From assembly GCF_000265205.3 (NCBI RefSeq), contig NC_018000.1, positions 806,001 to 870,000 of the forward strand: 64,000 bases of DNA, in the 5' to 3' direction. The notes under the pieces were generated by a model that had not been told where the DNA came from, did not search any database, and saw only the letters and a list, made by a program, of their open reading frames with translations. Shown here in pieces: positions 8,217 to 17,588 of this stretch (its first letter is position 1; the number at the start of each line of letters is the position of its first letter). A program made the translations under genes and the position numbers. This DNA comes from Sinorhizobium fredii USDA 257. Its GTDB lineage: Bacteria > Pseudomonadota > Alphaproteobacteria > Rhizobiales > Rhizobiaceae.

Positions 8217-9125
8217 TCATGCCCGCCGAGCCGAGAGGATGCCGGTCGACAGCGCAACACCCGCGGCCGTAATAAACGCTGCGGCAATCTCGAATGGACC
8301 GATCGTCTCTCCAAGAAGCATGCCGCCACCAATCATCGCGAGCACGGGCGTCATGGCCGTGAAGGCGGCCGCCTGCGTGCCGCCGAGGCGCCGGACGGCA
8401 AGGCCGTAGGCAAGCGTCGCAATAAGACCGGAAAGAACGCCCTGGCTCATCACCTGCAGGCCGATCTCCTGCGCGGGCACGTTCCCGAGCGTGCTGCCGA
8501 AAACGAGCGCCAGGGCGATATGGATGAGGAACGACCAGATTGCGATGAGCGCGCTGCCTTCAAGCGGGTTCAGACCCGAGCGCCGGAAGGCGTGCGTATA
8601 GATCGCCCATAGCGTCGCGGCGGCAGGCAGCAGCAGGTAGCCGGTCCAACTGGGCGCGTCCGACGCGCCGAGGCTGCGGAATAGCAGGACCGTCATGCCG
8701 ATGATGATCGCCGCAAAACCGAGGAGCCGCATGGGATCCGGACGTTCCCGGAACAGCATCACGCCGATGATTGCCGTCGCGAGCGGCATCGAGCCTCCGA
8801 GGAGCACCCCGACCGAGGCCGCCGGCGTCGCGTGGATGGCGAAAGCCGCCACCTGGAAGAATACGGCGCCCGATCCCGCGACCATCAGGGCGAGAAGTGT
8901 CAGCGGCAAGCCTTTCGGGATGAGACCCGCCTTCAGCCAAACCGGGGTAAGGAGCAGTGCCGGTATCCCATAGCGAATGAGCCCGAGATCGATGGTGCCG
9001 AGCTTGGTCGCGGCGGTGTGCCGCGTCGCGAGAATCCAGCCGGCCCAGATCAAGACCGTGACAAAGGCGCCGGCATAGCCGGCGGCAGGCGAATCGGAGT
9101 GGCCATCGAGTGTCAGCGCAACCAT
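8217..9125 (-). CDS. EamA/DMT-family transporter
   Basis: Ten-helix inner-membrane permease of 302 residues with two EamA repeats: the first from about residue 15, the second starting near PSWTGYLLLPAAATLWAIYT. The substrate is unknown; related proteins export amino acids or metabolites. An Lrp/AsnC regulator is transcribed divergently 144 bp away, an arrangement typical of amino-acid exporters controlled by their neighbouring Lrp protein, so amino-acid efflux is the best guess. Confidence 0.85.
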   Translation of the reverse strand: MVALTLDGHSDSPAAGYAGAFVTVLIWAGWILATRHTAATKLGTIDLGLIRYGIPALLLTPVWLKAGLIPKGLPLTLLALMVAGSGAVFFQVAAFAIHATPAASVGVLLGGSMPLATAIIGVMLFRERPDPMRLLGFAAIIIGMTVLLFRSLGASDAPSWTGYLLLPAAATLWAIYTHAFRRSGLNPLEGSALIAIWSFLIHIALALVFGSTLGNVPAQEIGLQVMSQGVLSGLIATLAYGLAVRRLGGTQAAAFTAMTPVLAMIGGGMLLGETIGPFEIAAAFITAAGVALSTGILSARRA

Positions 9126-9216
9126 TGTCTTGTTCCTCCAGCGTCGTGGTGGGGTGTTTCAGGTGCGTGAATCTAGCGCCGACACGCGGGGCATGTCCTT
9201 GCTATCTATGTCTTGG

Positions 9217-9247
9217 TATTGGTATATGAAGCAATGATCTGCCAATA
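9217..9247. promoter_or_regulatory. Divergent promoter region with TATTGG/CCAATA inverted repeat
   Basis: AT-rich tract between the EamA and Lrp genes carrying TATTGG (9217-9222) and CCAATA (9242-9247), 19 bases apart. It is a plausible binding site for the adjacent Lrp-type regulator. This rests on position and symmetry only. Confidence 0.35.
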
Positions 9248-9269
9248 TTAGTATAGAAGTGATTCATCT

Positions 9270-9740
9270 ATGCCAAAACTCGACAAATTCGACATCGCCA
9301 TCCTCAAGGTCCTGCAGGAGGATGCACGCGCGACCAATGTAGAGATCGCCGAGCGCATCAACCTTTCGCCGTCTCCCTGTCTGCGGCGCATCCGCAATCT
9401 GGAGAAGTCGGGCGTGCTGCGCGGCTACCGCGCCGATATCGACCGCAAGGAGGTGGGGCTGGGGCTGACTGTCTTCGTCGAGATCAAGGTCGGCCAGCAC
9501 AGCCAGGAAAATGCGCGACGGCAGCAGGAGGCGTTGTTCGCCATACCGGAGGTGGTCTCCTGCTTCCTGATTTCCGGCAATGCGGATTTCCTCGCCGAGG
9601 TGGTCGTGGAGGACCTCTCGGCCTATGAGAGGCTGCTCACCGAAACCTTGCTGACCCTGCCCGGGGTGACGGATATTCGCTCGAATTTCGCCATCCGAAC
9701 GATCAAGACCGCCGGTCCTCTGAAGCTGCCGGTCCTGTGA
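9270..9740 (+). CDS. Lrp/AsnC-family transcriptional regulator
   Basis: DNA-binding regulator of 156 residues, the usual Lrp length. The N-terminal AsnC-type helix-turn-helix reads NVEIAERINLSPSPCLRRIR, with LDKFDIAILKVLQEDAR before it. A C-terminal RAM ligand-binding domain follows, with the turn FLISGNADFLAEVVVEDL. It is divergent from the EamA exporter at 8217-9125, which is its probable target; an amino-acid ligand is expected but not shown. Confidence 0.92.
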   Translation: MPKLDKFDIAILKVLQEDARATNVEIAERINLSPSPCLRRIRNLEKSGVLRGYRADIDRKEVGLGLTVFVEIKVGQHSQENARRQQEALFAIPEVVSCFLISGNADFLAEVVVEDLSAYERLLTETLLTLPGVTDIRSNFAIRTIKTAGPLKLPVL

Positions 9741-9862
9741 GGCCGCGACACCGCACCCACCAACCGGCCGCGAAAGTCTTTTGCCGGTGTGCTCTGGAAT
9801 CCCCCGCTGCCGCCCTTATCTCAGGACCAGAAAGGTTTCACGGATGAAAGAGAGAGCAGTCC

Positions 9863-10765
9863 TTGAGAGTTAAAGCCATCTTCAATCGGGATGGAGGGAC
9901 TTTCCGCACCACGGATATGGAGACCTATGGTAGGAGGGTCGAGGAGGTATTTCGCGCCGCCGGGCATGAGATGGAAATTGCCGCGGTGGCCGCGAGCGAT
10001 ATCCTGCCGGCGCTGGAGACGGCCTGCCGGCGCGATGATCTCGATGCGATCGTCGCCGGTGGCGGCGACGGCACGATCTCCGCCGCAGCCGGGGTTGCCT
10101 GGCGAACCGGCATGCCGCTCGGTATCATACCTGCGGGAACGATGAACCTGTTCGCCCGCTCCCTCAAGCTGCCGCTCGATATCTGGAGGGTCCCCGAGGT
10201 CCTCGCCAATGGTCGAATCATTGATGGCGACATCGGCAGTGCCGACGGCCGGGCGTTCGTGCATCAATTCTCGATGGGACTGCACGCCCGCATGGTGCGT
10301 TATCGCGAGTCCTATAAATTCGCCTCCCGCCTCGGGAAAATCGGTGCCAGCGTGCGCGCCGCCATTGGCGTGATCTTCAACCCGCCGGATTTCGAGATCG
10401 AATTCGACGCCGACGGCCACCGCGAGCTTAGGCACGTTTCCGCCATTTCAGTCTCGAACAACCATTTCGGACACGCGACGCTGATGTATGCGGATGATGT
10501 TACGGCCGGACATCTCGGTTTCTACACGGCCCCGCCGCTGAGCCCGGCGGGCGTCGCAAAGCTCGCCTTCGACATTCTGCGCGGCCGTTTCCGGGCAAGC
10601 CCGCTGATCACCGAGATGAGCGCCCTGGCAGTCGATCTGCATTTCCCCAAGGTCGATCGCAAGATCAACTGCGTCATCGACGGCGAACTCGTGCCAATCC
10701 AGCGGCGCGATGTCGCCCTGCGCATCCATCCGGGCGAACTGAAGCTGCTCGTCGGCCCGGAATAG
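9863..10765 (+). CDS. Diacylglycerol kinase-family lipid kinase
   Basis: Member of the DAGK catalytic superfamily (COG1597), 300 residues. Nucleotide-binding motif GGGDGT is at 66-71 and PAGTMNLFA at 90-98, both standard; the C-terminal beta-sandwich region includes CVIDGELVPI. It probably phosphorylates a lipid or sphingoid substrate at the membrane; the substrate is not identifiable. The start is TTG, the only start in frame ahead of the N-terminal strand; an upstream ATG at 9844 is in another frame and stops immediately. Convergent with the GT39 gene. Confidence 0.85.
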   Translation: MRVKAIFNRDGGTFRTTDMETYGRRVEEVFRAAGHEMEIAAVAASDILPALETACRRDDLDAIVAGGGDGTISAAAGVAWRTGMPLGIIPAGTMNLFARSLKLPLDIWRVPEVLANGRIIDGDIGSADGRAFVHQFSMGLHARMVRYRESYKFASRLGKIGASVRAAIGVIFNPPDFEIEFDADGHRELRHVSAISVSNNHFGHATLMYADDVTAGHLGFYTAPPLSPAGVAKLAFDILRGRFRASPLITEMSALAVDLHFPKVDRKINCVIDGELVPIQRRDVALRIHPGELKLLVGPE

Positions 10766-10774
10766 CGGCTGCGG

Positions 10775-12262
10775 TTATTCGCCCACCCAGATATAGTTGA
10801 ACCCGTAGCGATCCGGTCCGGACGCGTAGACGTAAGGCACTTCGAGTCTGCGCGGCGTTGCTGCGGACCCCGGGACGCCAGATGACCGAAGTGCCTCCTT
10901 CAGATTGGCAGGGAGCAGCGGCGATGGGTTTGCCTTATCGCGCCAGACCACCAGCAGCGGCCGCTTCGCGGCGTTGGGCAGAGGTACGTCCGAAAGATGA
11001 GGGATTACCACCGTAGCATCGGCAAGCCGCGTGCGGATGTTGCCGGCTACCTGCCGGTCATTGGTCAGCACCAGCGCAGGCGGTCGGCCTTCTGCCTCGA
11101 CGACCGCTTCGACAAAGGCGGCATAGGGGATGTTCAATTTCGAGTAGTCACCGAACCATGGACGGACCACGGCCCGGGCCGACACGATGACGAGGGCTCC
11201 GAGGACAATGCAGGCAACCAGCGGCACGAAACGCCGGAAGCCCGGCGCCGGATCGATCGCCGCCGCCTCGATCTTGAGACAGAGATAAAGCGGCAGCAGC
11301 ACCAGAAAAAGTACCAGCCATTTTTCGCGGACATGGGTCGCAGCGACGCCGAGAACGACAAGCAAGACGCCCAAAAGGCAAATCGCGATCATCCGCCCGA
11401 TCATCCGGGTCCATTGGCTTTCAGCCTGCCAGATCGTCCGGATTTTGCCGCGGAAGACGAGGCCGAATACAAGCAGGGTGACGAGACTGCCGCCAATGAT
11501 TGCCGAGGCGAGGGCGAAGACGCCGTGAAGCGCCTGCATGAGGCGCCCCTCTGCCGCGCGCTCCTTCATCTCGTTCAACGTGCCTGACGAAGCAGCGTCG
11601 AGATTTTGAAGCACCCACAATCCGTGCGGCAGGGCAACGACGCCGGCGACGCCGATCGCCGCCAGAATTCGCCAATCGAAGATGCGCTTGCGCAGTTCCG
11701 GTTCGGGCAGCACCGCAACGATCGCGGCGATCGGCACGAGGACAAAGTTATACTTGGAAATCACACCGATGCCGACCGCAGCGCCGGCCAACAAATAGGA
11801 GAAAAGGCTCGGCCGCGTGAGTGTCCGCAGAAAACCGTAGAGGAACAGCGAAACGGCGAAGAGGGCGGCAACCGTATGGGAGAGATCCCGCTGGGCGAGC
11901 AGGAAAACCGGCGGCAGGCTCAAGACACCAAACATCGCGATCGCCGACAGGCGTCGATCTTTGAGAACAAGCTGCGCCGCGAGGCCGTAGAAAAGACAGC
12001 ACAGAAACAGGAGCCCGTTCTTGAGAATGGTCATCGTCGCGAGCGACGTGCCGATCAACTGCGCCAGACCGTATTGCAGCCAATTGTAGAAGGGCGGTTG
12101 CGGCCCGTATCCGAGCTGCAGGAATTGCGACAGGAAGGCCTGTTCCGCCTCGTCGATCTCGAGCGAAGGCGAAGCGGCAAGGCGCAGCATGATGCACAGC
12201 AGGAAGTAGCCGGCCAGCACGCTGAACACCAGGTTCGGCCGCCGATCGACGATGTCACGCAT
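10775..12262 (-). CDS. GT39/ArnT-like membrane glycosyltransferase
   Basis: Polytopic inner-membrane glycosyltransferase of 495 residues from the PMT/ArnT superfamily. Such enzymes use polyprenyl-phosphate sugars and act on the periplasmic face. Residues 30-60 carry the acidic first loop SLEIDEAEQAF, where the catalytic aspartate of this superfamily sits, and at least ten hydrophobic helices follow. The start codon overlaps the stop of the upstream GT2 gene by 8 bases (ATGCGTGA), so the two are translationally coupled. In rhizobia related enzymes (RgtA-D) add galacturonate to LPS core or lipid A; assignment to a specific Rgt is not possible here. Confidence 0.85.
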   Translation of the reverse strand: MRDIVDRRPNLVFSVLAGYFLLCIMLRLAASPSLEIDEAEQAFLSQFLQLGYGPQPPFYNWLQYGLAQLIGTSLATMTILKNGLLFLCCLFYGLAAQLVLKDRRLSAIAMFGVLSLPPVFLLAQRDLSHTVAALFAVSLFLYGFLRTLTRPSLFSYLLAGAAVGIGVISKYNFVLVPIAAIVAVLPEPELRKRIFDWRILAAIGVAGVVALPHGLWVLQNLDAASSGTLNEMKERAAEGRLMQALHGVFALASAIIGGSLVTLLVFGLVFRGKIRTIWQAESQWTRMIGRMIAICLLGVLLVVLGVAATHVREKWLVLFLVLLPLYLCLKIEAAAIDPAPGFRRFVPLVACIVLGALVIVSARAVVRPWFGDYSKLNIPYAAFVEAVVEAEGRPPALVLTNDRQVAGNIRTRLADATVVIPHLSDVPLPNAAKRPLLVVWRDKANPSPLLPANLKEALRSSGVPGSAATPRRLEVPYVYASGPDRYGFNYIWVGE

Positions 12263-13274
12263 GCGGCTGGTCCTGCCCGAAGACCTGGCGGACGATATAG
12301 CTCGCCGTATCGTCGTCGCGGAAATAGGCGCGCGCCATCATTTCCGCGAGAATGCCGGTGGTGATGAGCTGGACCGAGGACAGGAACAGCATGACGCCGA
12401 CAATTAGCAGCGGTCGGGTGCCGATATCGTTGCCGAAGAGGAACTTGTCGATCCCGAGATAGAGCAGGATGAAGGCGCTCAAACTGCCGGTCGCAAGCCC
12501 GATCGAGCCGAAGAAGTGGCCGGGACGCGCCTTGTAGCGCATGAAGAACAGGACCGCGAGCAGGTCGAGGATGACGCGGAAGGTGCGCGAGATTCCGTAT
12601 TTCGATGCGCCGAAGTGTCGAGCGTGATGCGTCACGGGCATTTCACCGATTCGGCTGCTCGGCACGACGCCGGCAACCCAGGCCGGAATGAAGCGGTGCA
12701 TCTCTCCCATCAGCTTGACCTGCTTGATGATCGCGCTGCGATAGACCTTGAGGCTGCAGCCGTAATCGTGAAGCTTCACGCCGGTGATCTTGCCGATCAG
12801 GAAGTTGGCGCACCAGGACGGGATCTTTCTGAGCACGAGGCCATCCCGGCGGTTTTGCCGCCATCCGACCAGCAGGTCGAGCTCGCGCTCCTCGATGGCG
12901 GCGACCATTTGAGGGATGTCCTTGGGGTCGTTCTGCAGGTCACCGTCGAGCGTGGCGATCAGCCGGCCGGCGGCGGCATCGATCCCGGCCTGCATGGCGG
13001 CGGTCTGGCCGAAGTTCTTCTGCAGCTCGATGATCTTCAGTTGCAGGCTCGGGCGCGAAAGCTCCTTGCGGGCGTTCGGCAGGGTCCGGTCGGTGCTGCC
13101 GTCGTCGACCAGGATCAACTCCCAGGATCGGTCGAAACCGGCCATAGCCTCTTGAATGCGGGTGATGAGCGGCGCGACACTGTCCTCCTCATTGAACACC
13201 GGCACCACTATGGACAGCTCGATCGCCTCCATGGCGCCCGTCGTTGCGGTCAGAGGTTGTTCTATGTGAGTCAA
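12255..13274 (-). CDS. Polyprenyl-phosphate glycosyltransferase, GT2 (DPM/ArnC-like)
   Basis: Predicted to transfer a sugar from a nucleotide-sugar to polyprenyl phosphate on the cytoplasmic face, supplying the donor for the overlapping GT39 gene. Landmarks are SIVVPVFNEEDS, LVDDGSTDRT, the DxD-bearing ATLDGDLQNDP and the interface segment RHFGASKYGISR, then two C-terminal membrane helices. The TTG start at 13274 is preferred: GGAGAG lies about 8 bases before it. An ATG at 13232 would give 325 rather than 339 residues. A much longer open frame upstream is an antisense shadow. The flippase-like gene is divergent, 96 bp away. Confidence 0.9.
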   Translation of the reverse strand: MTHIEQPLTATTGAMEAIELSIVVPVFNEEDSVAPLITRIQEAMAGFDRSWELILVDDGSTDRTLPNARKELSRPSLQLKIIELQKNFGQTAAMQAGIDAAAGRLIATLDGDLQNDPKDIPQMVAAIEERELDLLVGWRQNRRDGLVLRKIPSWCANFLIGKITGVKLHDYGCSLKVYRSAIIKQVKLMGEMHRFIPAWVAGVVPSSRIGEMPVTHHARHFGASKYGISRTFRVILDLLAVLFFMRYKARPGHFFGSIGLATGSLSAFILLYLGIDKFLFGNDIGTRPLLIVGVMLFLSSVQLITTGILAEMMARAYFRDDDTASYIVRQVFGQDQPHA

Positions 13275-13370
13275 GGCAGTCTCTCCGGTGTGCCGTCGCA
13301 GGTTTTCTTGCACAGTTAACGGTGATAACCAACGCTCATTGCGTGGCTCTGTACAGGAAATCGGCATCTC

Positions 13371-14327
13371 ATGAATTCGGACTGGCAGTTGGGCCGGCGC
13401 GCGTGGCTCGCGCGCAACCGCATGGCACTGATTTCCGTGACGGCGATAGCGGCTTACGCCGTTTTCGTCGAGTGGGTCTGGGGATGGTCGGTCCTGCTGC
13501 AGCAATGGGCCAACATCGGATTCTCGTCGGTGCTTGCCGCGCTTGGCCTTCTCATCGCGACCTACTTCGTCCGCTGCTACCGCATCTACGACTACTTTCC
13601 GGAGCAGACCGCGGGCAAATTCCTGGCGCTCTTTCGCGTGACGCAGGTCCACAATCTTCTCAACATCATGCTGCCCTTCAGGGCCGGCGAGACGAGCTTT
13701 CCGCTGCTCATGCGTGCCGAATTCGGCGTTCCGCTGCTTCGCGGAACATCGGCGCTGCTCGTCATGCGTCTCTTGGACCTGCATGCGCTGCTCACCGTAG
13801 CGGCGATAGGCCTGGTCATCGGCCGCAGCAATCAGATGGTCGCGTGGCTGCTTTGGACGACGGCCTTTTTCTCGCCGCTTGCTTTCTTCCTGCTCAAGAC
13901 CAGGATTCTTCGCCTGGTGCGCCGCGTGGCTCCGGCGCCGCTCGTGCCCCATGTCGACGAGATAGAGGCGGGTTTGCCGGAGCATGTTCCGGCGTTCCTG
14001 CGCGCCTCTGCGATGACGATGCTGAACTGGGGGGTCAAGGTCGCGGTGCTCGCCTGGGTGCTGGCGATCATGGGCGTCGCGCCGCTTGCCGCCGCCTTCG
14101 GCGGTGCACTTGGAGGCGAGCTCTCGTCCGTTCTCCCCGTTCACGCGCCGGCCGGCGTCGGCACCTATGCGGCTGCGATCGTTGCCGGGGCGGTCGCCTT
14201 CGGCGCGTCCGGTGGAAAGGCGGCGCTGGAGATCCTCGGGCGCGCCAGCGTCAACGCCCATCTCATCATCATCGCCTCGGCCGTGGCCGGCACGTTGCTA
14301 TCGCTCGTGCTGCGGCCCAAGGCTTGA
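13371..14327 (+). CDS. Flippase-like membrane protein (lysylphosphatidylglycerol synthase TM-region family)
   Basis: Inner-membrane protein of 318 residues with about eight helices, resembling the UPF0104/MprF flippase-domain family (AglD-like). Characteristic loops are LNIMLPFRAGETSFPLL and the C-terminal glycine/alanine-rich segment SSVLPVHAPAGVGTYAAAIV. Family members are thought to move lipid-linked substrates or lipids across the membrane. Its divergent placement beside the GT2/GT39 pair suggests flipping of the polyprenyl-phosphate sugar; this is inference. Confidence 0.8.
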   Translation: MNSDWQLGRRAWLARNRMALISVTAIAAYAVFVEWVWGWSVLLQQWANIGFSSVLAALGLLIATYFVRCYRIYDYFPEQTAGKFLALFRVTQVHNLLNIMLPFRAGETSFPLLMRAEFGVPLLRGTSALLVMRLLDLHALLTVAAIGLVIGRSNQMVAWLLWTTAFFSPLAFFLLKTRILRLVRRVAPAPLVPHVDEIEAGLPEHVPAFLRASAMTMLNWGVKVAVLAWVLAIMGVAPLAAAFGGALGGELSSVLPVHAPAGVGTYAAAIVAGAVAFGASGGKAALEILGRASVNAHLIIIASAVAGTLLSLVLRPKA

Positions 14328-14333
14328 TGCGTC

Positions 14334-15836
14334 CTACTGGAACGACGTTTCGTAGAAGCTTCTGAGCTTGCGCGAATGCAGTTTCTCCGGCGGCATGGCG
14401 GCGAGCTTCTGCAGCGCCAGGATGCCGATCTTCAGGTGCTGGCTGACCTGCGTGCGGTAGAAGGCCGTCGCCATGCCGGGCAGCTTCAATTCGCCGTGCA
14501 GCGGCTTGTCGGAGACGCAGAGCAGCGTTCCATAGGGCACCCGGAAGCGGAAGCCGTTGGCGGCGATCGTCGCCGATTCCATGTCGAGCGCGATGGCGCG
14601 GGCCTGCGAGAGGCGCTTGACCGGGCCGCGCTGGTCGCGCAGTTCCCAGTTGCGGTTGTCGATCGTCGCGACCGTGCCGGTGCGCATGATCCGCTTGAGA
14701 TCGTAACCCTGATAACCGGTCACTTCCGCCACCGCATCCTGCAGGGCGACCTGCACTTCCGCCAATGCGGGCAGGGGAATCCACACCGGCAGGTCGTCGT
14801 CGAGCACGTGATCCTCGCGCATATAGGCATGCGCCAGGACATAATCGCCGAGCCGCTGGCTGTTGCGAAGCCCGGCACAGTGGCCGAGCATCAGCCAGAC
14901 ATGCGGCCTCAGGACGGCGATGTGGTCGGTGATCGTCTTGGCGTTCGAGGGCCCGACACCGATATTGACCAGGGTGATGCCGCCGTGGCCCTTCTTCTTC
15001 AGGTGATAGGCCGGCATCTGCGGCAGGCGGGCAAGCGTATAGTCGGCCTCGGGCCTGTCGGCGCCCGCGGGCGTCACGATGTTGCCTGGCTCCACGAAGG
15101 CGGTGTAGCCGTTGCCGCCTACCGCCATCTGCTGGCGTGCCCAGGCGCAGAACTCGTCGACATAGAACTGATAGTTCGTGAAGAGCACGAAGTTCTGGAA
15201 GTGCGTGGCGCTGGTCGCCGTATAGTGGCTGAGGCGGGCGAGCGAATAATCGATGCGCTGCGCCGTGAAAGGTGCGAGCGGCGAGGGCTCGCCCGGCCCA
15301 GGCTCATAGGAGCCGTTGGCGATCTCGTCATCCGTCGTCGTCAGGTCCGGCGCATCGAAGAGGTCGCGCAGCGGGATGTCGATGGTATCGGCTGCCGACG
15401 CCTCGACATGGGCGCTCTCGCCGAACGCGAAGTGCAGAGGGATCGGTGTCGACGATTCCGAGACGGTGACGCCGCCGCCGTGATTGCGCATCAGATGGCC
15501 GAACTGCTCCTTCAGATAGTGACGGAAAAGCCGCGGCCGCGTGATCGTCGTCGTATAGACGCCGGGCGCGCTGACATAACCGAAGGAGAGCCGGGAATCC
15601 ACATGTCCAAAGCTGCTCGTCTCGATGCTCACCTGCGGGTAGCAGGCGCGGAAACGCGTGACCGGCCGACCGTTCTTGCCCAGCCCCTCGAAAGCCTCGC
15701 AGAGGAACCGGGTATTGCGTTCGTAGAGAGCCTGCAAGCAATCGACGGCCGCGGCCGGATCGTCGAAGGTTTGCGGCTCGAAGGCTTCAGGGGTGGCGAC
15801 GGAAAGGATAGAGTTTGCAGAGATTCGTGTGTCCAT
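14334..15836 (-). CDS. amn: AMP nucleosidase
   Basis: Cytoplasmic enzyme hydrolysing AMP to adenine and ribose 5-phosphate, 500 residues as in known Amn. An N-terminal Amn-specific domain precedes a nucleoside phosphorylase-like domain with [40 protein letters not shown] and [20 protein letters not shown] (the base/ribose-binding ME motif). It converges on the flippase-like gene with only 6 bases between stops. A 490-residue antisense frame over it is a shadow. Confidence 0.95.
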   Translation of the reverse strand: MDTRISANSILSVATPEAFEPQTFDDPAAAVDCLQALYERNTRFLCEAFEGLGKNGRPVTRFRACYPQVSIETSSFGHVDSRLSFGYVSAPGVYTTTITRPRLFRHYLKEQFGHLMRNHGGGVTVSESSTPIPLHFAFGESAHVEASAADTIDIPLRDLFDAPDLTTTDDEIANGSYEPGPGEPSPLAPFTAQRIDYSLARLSHYTATSATHFQNFVLFTNYQFYVDEFCAWARQQMAVGGNGYTAFVEPGNIVTPAGADRPEADYTLARLPQMPAYHLKKKGHGGITLVNIGVGPSNAKTITDHIAVLRPHVWLMLGHCAGLRNSQRLGDYVLAHAYMREDHVLDDDLPVWIPLPALAEVQVALQDAVAEVTGYQGYDLKRIMRTGTVATIDNRNWELRDQRGPVKRLSQARAIALDMESATIAANGFRFRVPYGTLLCVSDKPLHGELKLPGMATAFYRTQVSQHLKIGILALQKLAAMPPEKLHSRKLRSFYETSFQ

Positions 15837-15899
15837 GGCGTATTATAGGCTGCGGCATCTGACAAGCAAACGACAAGATACGCGTTTGAATAGTGCCGT

Positions 15900-16220
15900 C
15901 TAACGTGGCCCGACGAGAATGATCGTCGTGCCGACAAGCGCCACGGCCATACCGGTCCAGGTTCCAGCGGTCGGGCCGCACGCCCTCGGCAAGCCAGAGC
16001 CAAACGAGCGAAGCTGCAATATAGACCCCTCCATAAGCGGCGTAGGCGCGTCCGGCCGCCGGCACGGCTATCATCGTCAAGAACCAGGCAAAGAGCGCCA
16101 GCGACCCCATCCCCGGAAGGAGCCACCAAAAGGACTTGCCGAGGCGGAGCAGGCCCACAAGGGAAAGCATCCGGCGATTTCGGCGACCGCGGCGAGTGAA
16201 TAGAGGGCGAATGCTGGCAT
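15900..16220 (-). pseudogene. ynfA: ynfA-family (UPF0060) membrane protein with two compensating frameshifts
   Basis: The start at 16220 reads [19 protein letters not shown], the classic YnfA N-terminus. Near 16150 one base is missing, since the family motif WAWLRLGKS is split between frames. The central part ([13 protein letters not shown] to GVRPDRWNL) reads in a second frame, and near 15959 one extra base returns to the first frame for [18 protein letters not shown] and a TAG stop. Overall length (107 codons) is exactly that of intact YnfA because the indels cancel. Uncorrected translation stops after about 54 residues. Either decay or two sequencing indels. Confidence 0.85.
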
Positions 16221-16343
16221 CTGGCGACCTTTCAACCGCGAAGGGATCGAAAAGTCAGAGCATGCGCAAGAGGGAATTTCGTTTCCTGCGGTGCCACTGT
16301 GGGAGTGAGGCAGGTTTTCAGCCTCGGCCCACCCGGGCGAGGA

Positions 16344-16517
16344 TCAGCTCATCGCCTGGCGTTGCAGCGTGACGAAGAGAACGAGGCCGGCGCCATGCTT
16401 TCCGATGCCGGCGCCGGTGGCCTTGTTGTAAGCGACCGCTCCGATCGGCGCCATCAGCAGGCCCGTGAGTACCAGGAGCCGGAGCGAGAGGATGGCGGAA
16501 GAGACGAGGGCGGCCAT
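16344..16517 (-). CDS. Small hydrophobic membrane protein (57 aa)
   Basis: Reads MAALVSSAILSLRLLVLTGL followed by a second hydrophobic stretch GAGLVLFVTLQ, so one or two membrane helices. An AGAGGAA ribosome site lies 8 bases before the ATG. It follows another small membrane protein by 12 bases, and the pair looks like a small operon. No family was recognised. Confidence 0.55.
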   Translation of the reverse strand: MAALVSSAILSLRLLVLTGLLMAPIGAVAYNKATGAGIGKHGAGLVLFVTLQRQAMS

Positions 16518-16529
16518 TTGAGTGTTCCT

Positions 16530-16703
16530 CTACAGCTTGGCTTGGCAATATTGCGCCGTATGGGCGGTGCAGTCGGTCAGCGAGCCGATATAGGTGTTTT
16601 GGCGGCGACGCTCCGTATCGGCGCCGACTGCGGCGGCAAGCGACATCGCGAATACGACCATCAGAAGGCTGATGATGGTGAGGCGGCGAGCGAGAATATC
16701 CAT
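16530..16703 (-). CDS. Small membrane-anchored or secreted protein (57 aa)
   Basis: N-terminus MDILARRLTIISLLMVVFAM is a strong signal or anchor helix, with a possible cleavage site near AAAVGA. The short remainder carries two cysteines (DCTAHTAQYC). GGACAG precedes the ATG. An in-frame start 30 bases upstream is less likely because it would put ten polar residues before the signal. Co-directional with and 12 bases ahead of the next small ORF. Function unknown. Confidence 0.55.
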   Translation of the reverse strand: MDILARRLTIISLLMVVFAMSLAAAVGADTERRRQNTYIGSLTDCTAHTAQYCQAKL

Positions 16704-16879
16704 TGTTCTGTCCGTGGGCTGGAGCGCGTTCAAATCGATTGAGCGTCTTTTCGCACAACCAAACTGAATTCTTGCTGAGATGCTCGTTCATCTGCCGTTC
16801 ATCTTGGGCGCCGTGCCCTTGCCGGCGTCGGCGTGCGTTCCTACGTGTGTGTGCCCCGCAACCTTAGGAGACACCGCCT

Positions 16880-17581
16880 ATGACCGCTCCCATCGAGCTC
16901 TATTACTGGCCGACACCGAACGGCTGGAAGATCACCATCATGCTGGAGGAGCTCGGCGTTCCCTATGCGGTCAAATACATCAATATCGGCCGCGGCGACC
17001 AATTCGCGCCGGATTTCCTGAGGATATCGCCAAACAACCGCATGCCGGCCATCATCGATCCGGACGGTCCGGGCGGCGAGCCGATATCGATCTTCGAATC
17101 CGGCGCGATCCTGCAATATCTCGGCCGCAAATACGGGAAGTTCTACCCGGCCGACGAGCGCGCCCGCGTCGAGGTCGAGCAATGGCTCTACTGGCAGGTT
17201 GGCGGTCTGGGCCCGATGGCGGGGCAGGCCCATCATTTCCGGCTCTATGCGCCGGAGGAGATCCGATACGGCATCGACCGTTACACCAATGAAGTGAACC
17301 GCCTCTATGGCGTGATGAACAAGCGGCTCATCGATCGGCCGTTCCTTGCCGGCGAATATTCGATCGCCGACATGGCCGCCATCGGTTGGGTGATCCCGCA
17401 CGAGAACCAGGGACAGGATCTCAATGATTTCCCGAACCTGAAGCGCTGGTTCGACACGATGCTCGCCCGACCGGCGGTCCAGACGGCGATCGAGGTGGGC
17501 AAGGAAGAGCGAGCCCGTCAGAAGAGCCTTGCCGAGGACGAGGAAGCGCAGAAAATCCTGTTCGGGCAGCGCGCCCGCTGA
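16880..17581 (+). CDS. Glutathione S-transferase family (YfcG/YghU-like disulfide-bond oxidoreductase)
   Basis: Cytosolic thioredoxin-fold enzyme of 233 residues. The N-terminal thioredoxin domain reads IELYYWPTPNGWKITIMLEE, where the TPNG turn near residue 12-15 matches Nu-class (YfcG/YghU) enzymes that reduce disulfides with two bound glutathiones. NNRMPAIIDPDG supplies the cis-proline and IFESGAILQYLG the glutathione gamma-glutamyl site. The all-helical C-terminal domain ends with a charged tail. GGAG lies just upstream of the ATG. Stands alone, convergent with the DUF2147 gene. Confidence 0.88.
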   Translation: MTAPIELYYWPTPNGWKITIMLEELGVPYAVKYINIGRGDQFAPDFLRISPNNRMPAIIDPDGPGGEPISIFESGAILQYLGRKYGKFYPADERARVEVEQWLYWQVGGLGPMAGQAHHFRLYAPEEIRYGIDRYTNEVNRLYGVMNKRLIDRPFLAGEYSIADMAAIGWVIPHENQGQDLNDFPNLKRWFDTMLARPAVQTAIEVGKEERARQKSLAEDEEAQKILFGQRAR

Positions 17582-17588
17582 AACGACG

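Noticed and set aside
13275..14261. N-terminal extension of the GT2 frame by about 330 residues
   Set aside because: It lies antisense to the flippase-like gene and lacks any domain; the ribosome site and conserved start are at 13274.
14376..15848. 490-aa plus-strand open frame
   Set aside because: Antisense to AMP nucleosidase; no motif and low-complexity arginine/histidine-rich content.
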